Part shown: positions 7,081 to 8,467 of the stretch, one piece after another
How the letters are laid out: each line of letters starts with the position of its first letter
How positions within the stretch are numbered: position 1 is the stretch's first letter
NCBI GenBank assembly: GCA_005792865.1
Contig: SXQR01000080.1
Coordinates: 1 to 8,467, forward strand
Length of the DNA: 8,467 nt
Origin: Flavobacterium sp.
Lineage (GTDB): Bacteria; Bacteroidota; Bacteroidia; Flavobacteriales; Flavobacteriaceae
Reading direction: 5' to 3'
Made by a program: the position numbers and the translations under genes
Notes under the pieces: generated by a model
The model's input: only the letters and a program-made list of their open reading frames with translations
The model's database searches: none
What the model was told of the DNA's origin: nothing

Positions 7081-7553
7081 CGATTGAGCCACCAGATCGA
7101 GGCATTGAGGACCGTCGCAAAGCTCACCCACGCGAGATAAGGAATGAACAGGTAGCCGGCCACCTTATCGATTTTCCTGAACTGGTTCATCGTCTCGTAG
7201 ATCATCAGCCAAAGGATGACAATCTCGATAAGCGCCAGAAGCGGGTTTCGCAGCCCGAAAAACAGGATGGACCAAAGCCCGTTGAGCGCAAGCTGGACCC
7301 AAAAGAAGATAAGCGCCCTGCGGACCACTTCGCGACTGCCATCCATTTTGGACCAGACAAGGCCCCCGGCGATGCCCATCATGATATATAGGATGGTCCA
7401 CACCGGGCTGAAGAGCCACGACGGCGGGTTGAACACGGGTTTTTCGAGGTATCGGAACCACTCGTCCACGCCCGAACGCGTGGCATAACCGGAGAGGTAG
7501 CCCACCAGCAGGCAGGTTGCGATCATGACCGCGATTTTCATCGGCTTGCTCAT
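7077..7553 (-). CDS. tspO: TspO/MBR family membrane protein
   Basis: This 158-residue integral membrane protein shows five hydrophobic helices (about 5-23, 44-66, 79-100, 103-121, 130-155) and the aromatic-rich TspO signatures: PSWLFSPVWTILYIMMG (44-60), LNGLWSILFFG (90-100) and PYLAWVSFATVLNASIWWLN (138-157). TspO proteins bind tetrapyrroles and sterol-like or other hydrophobic ligands; their bacterial role is unsettled, and the Rhodobacter member was first named CrtK for its place in a carotenoid cluster. I chose the ATG at 7551-7553 (MSKPMKIAVM...): it gives the usual family length and starts just before helix 1. An upstream in-frame ATG at 7598 would add 15 residues unlike the family and run over the candidate promoter. 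The gene converges on the T9SS gene and diverges from mvaD, so it is probably a single-gene unit. Confidence 0.92.
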   Translation of the reverse strand: MSKPMKIAVMIATCLLVGYLSGYATRSGVDEWFRYLEKPVFNPPSWLFSPVWTILYIMMGIAGGLVWSKMDGSREVVRRALIFFWVQLALNGLWSILFFGLRNPLLALIEIVILWLMIYETMNQFRKIDKVAGYLFIPYLAWVSFATVLNASIWWLNR

Positions 7554-7564
7554 CGTTTTTTTAT

Positions 7565-7572
7565 TAAATATA
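7565..7572 (-). promoter_or_regulatory. Weak candidate -7 element for tspO
   Basis: On the - strand, bases 7572 to 7565 read TATATTTA, seven of eight matches to TAnnTTTG, 11 bases before the chosen ATG. No TTG stands at a normal -33 distance (the nearest is about 12 bases upstream), so support is thin. If used, the leader would be only a few bases. Confidence 0.28.
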
Positions 7573-7600
7573 ATCAATCCCATCCAATCGCGGCACATCG

Positions 7601-7608
7601 TATATTTG
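7601..7608 (+). promoter_or_regulatory. Candidate -7 promoter element for mvaD
   Basis: TATATTTG at 7601-7608 is an exact match to the Bacteroidota -7 consensus TAnnTTTG and lies 13 bases before the mvaD ATG, so the leader would be under 10 nt. No clear TTG is found about 18-21 bases upstream. The position in the short divergent gap with tspO makes it the best promoter candidate here. Confidence 0.55.
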
Positions 7609-7621
7609 CGAAAAGATTTTC

Positions 7622-8467
7622 ATGGATCAAGCGGATTTTGTTCCGAAGCCTTACACCGAACAGGTTGAATCCGGCCAGACCGGCTGGAGCGCGCCCAGCA
7701 ATATTGCGCTGGTAAAATACTGGGGCAAGAAGCCCGGACAGGTTCCTGCCAATCCCTCGCTGAGTTTTACCCTCGATCGATGCAGGACCAATACGCGCGT
7801 GGCATTTGAGCGGAAGGCATCGTCCGGATTTTCGTTCGACATCCTGCTTGACGCCGCCCCACGGCCGGACTTCGCGCCCAAGATCCACAAGTTCTTTGAG
7901 CGGACGGTCAAATATCTTCCCTTCATTGAGGATTATCACTTTACGATAGACACCCACAATACCTTCCCGCATTCATCGGGGATCGCGTCATCGGCCTCGG
8001 GAATGGCGGCGCTGGCCCTCAACATGTTGTCGGTCGAGAAAATCCTGCTTGCCGGAATTCCTCAAGAGGCATTCCTGCAAAAAGCGTCGTTTTTGGCGCG
8101 GCTGGGTTCGGGAAGTGCGTGCCGAAGCATTGCAGGAAGCGCGGTTGCCTGGGGAACGCACAAGGAAATTCCCGAAAGCAATGATTTCACGGGCGTCGAT
8201 TGCACTTCTTTCCTCCACCCCGTTTTCACCGATTACCGGGACGCCATACTACTGGTTGACAAGGGCGAGAAGCAGGTCTCGAGCACCGTGGGCCACGACC
8301 TGATGCACGGGCACCCGTTTGCAGCCGAACGGTTCAAACAGGCGCACGCAAACCTGTCGGAACTGAAAGCGGCCCTCATTGCGGGCGATTTGGAAAAATT
8401 CATTGCCATCACCGAGAGCGAGGCCCTGACCCTGCACGCCATGATGATGACCTCGCACCCTTATTTC
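7622..8467 (+). CDS. mvaD: Diphosphomevalonate decarboxylase, GHMP superfamily (3' partial)
   Basis: The first 282 residues are visible, and the frame runs open off the right edge; roughly the last fifth of a typical 350-residue protein is missing. The enzyme converts mevalonate diphosphate, with ATP, to isopentenyl diphosphate and CO2, the last step of the classical mevalonate route. Supporting motifs are SAPSNIALVKYWGK (23-36), the GHMP phosphate-binding loop FPHSSGIASSASGMAALAL (115-133), and GSGSACRSIAGS (162-173) with the conserved Ser/Arg pair, all cytosolic. The catalytic Asp of the TxDAG region would lie beyond the window, so an intact active site cannot be confirmed. The loop has His117 and Ser118 where the yeast enzyme has Thr and Ala, as I recall for Bacteroidota members. 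The ATG is chosen because it follows the -7 element closely and no earlier in-frame start is plausible. Confidence 0.92.
   Translation, partial: MDQADFVPKPYTEQVESGQTGWSAPSNIALVKYWGKKPGQVPANPSLSFTLDRCRTNTRVAFERKASSGFSFDILLDAAPRPDFAPKIHKFFERTVKYLPFIEDYHFTIDTHNTFPHSSGIASSASGMAALALNMLSVEKILLAGIPQEAFLQKASFLARLGSGSACRSIAGSAVAWGTHKEIPESNDFTGVDCTSFLHPVFTDYRDAILLVDKGEKQVSSTVGHDLMHGHPFAAERFKQAHANLSELKAALIAGDLEKFIAITESEALTLHAMMMTSHPYF

Noticed and set aside
7554..7598. Longer tspO start at 7598
   Set aside because: The extra 15 residues are not TspO-like and would cover the candidate promoter; the ATG at 7551-7553 gives the usual family length.
1..8467. Search for CRISPR arrays, insertion sequences, tRNA genes, phage or defence genes
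   Set aside because: No regularly spaced repeats, transposase motifs, cloverleaf-like segments or defence domains were seen on either strand; nearly all of the window is taken up by the listed genes.

Overview
The window looks like a chromosomal segment of a Bacteroidota bacterium, most likely a relative of the Flavobacteriia. The signs are a secreted protein with a type IX secretion (T9SS) C-terminal sorting domain, a classical mevalonate-pathway gene (diphosphomevalonate decarboxylase), candidate promoters of the Bacteroidota TAnnTTTG type, almost no Shine-Dalgarno sequences, and an intergenic palindrome of a kind I recall from such genomes. By eye the base composition is clearly G+C-rich, especially at third codon positions, which is high for a flavobacterium.

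Left part (1-6130), all on the + strand: the tail of a GH13 cyclomaltodextrinase/neopullulanase-like enzyme, an intergenic gap with a near-perfect 33-nt palindrome, then four genes whose stop and start codons overlap. These are a secreted GH31 alpha-glucan enzyme, a secreted GH13 alpha-amylase, a cytoplasmic glycerophosphodiester phosphodiesterase (GDPD) and a YhiN/HI0933-family flavoprotein. The GH13, GH31 and GH13 genes fit the downstream end of a starch/maltodextrin utilisation locus, in which exported enzymes trim or rearrange alpha-glucans in the periplasm or outside. The GDPD and flavoprotein are cytoplasmic and have no obvious link to glucan breakdown; they appear to share transcription and translational coupling with it.

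Middle (6131-7080): a 47-bp gap with a candidate promoter, then a 300-residue exported protein made of a 'DSxGNGW' beta domain, a fibronectin-III-like domain and a T9SS sorting tail.

Right part (7077-8467): a TspO/MBR membrane protein on the - strand converges on the T9SS gene, and the two TAG stops share one CTAG palindrome. After a 68-bp divergent gap comes mvaD on the + strand, which runs off the end of the window. TspO and the isoprenoid gene may be functionally linked, but the sequence shows only their adjacency.

I found no CRISPR array, insertion sequence, tRNA, rRNA or phage module. No stretch over 300 bases lacks a gene. I do not see a clearly new defence or mobile system. The points most worth checking are the transglucosylase-like active site of the GH31 enzyme, the coupled four-gene string with its two unexpected cytoplasmic members, and the palindromic element.
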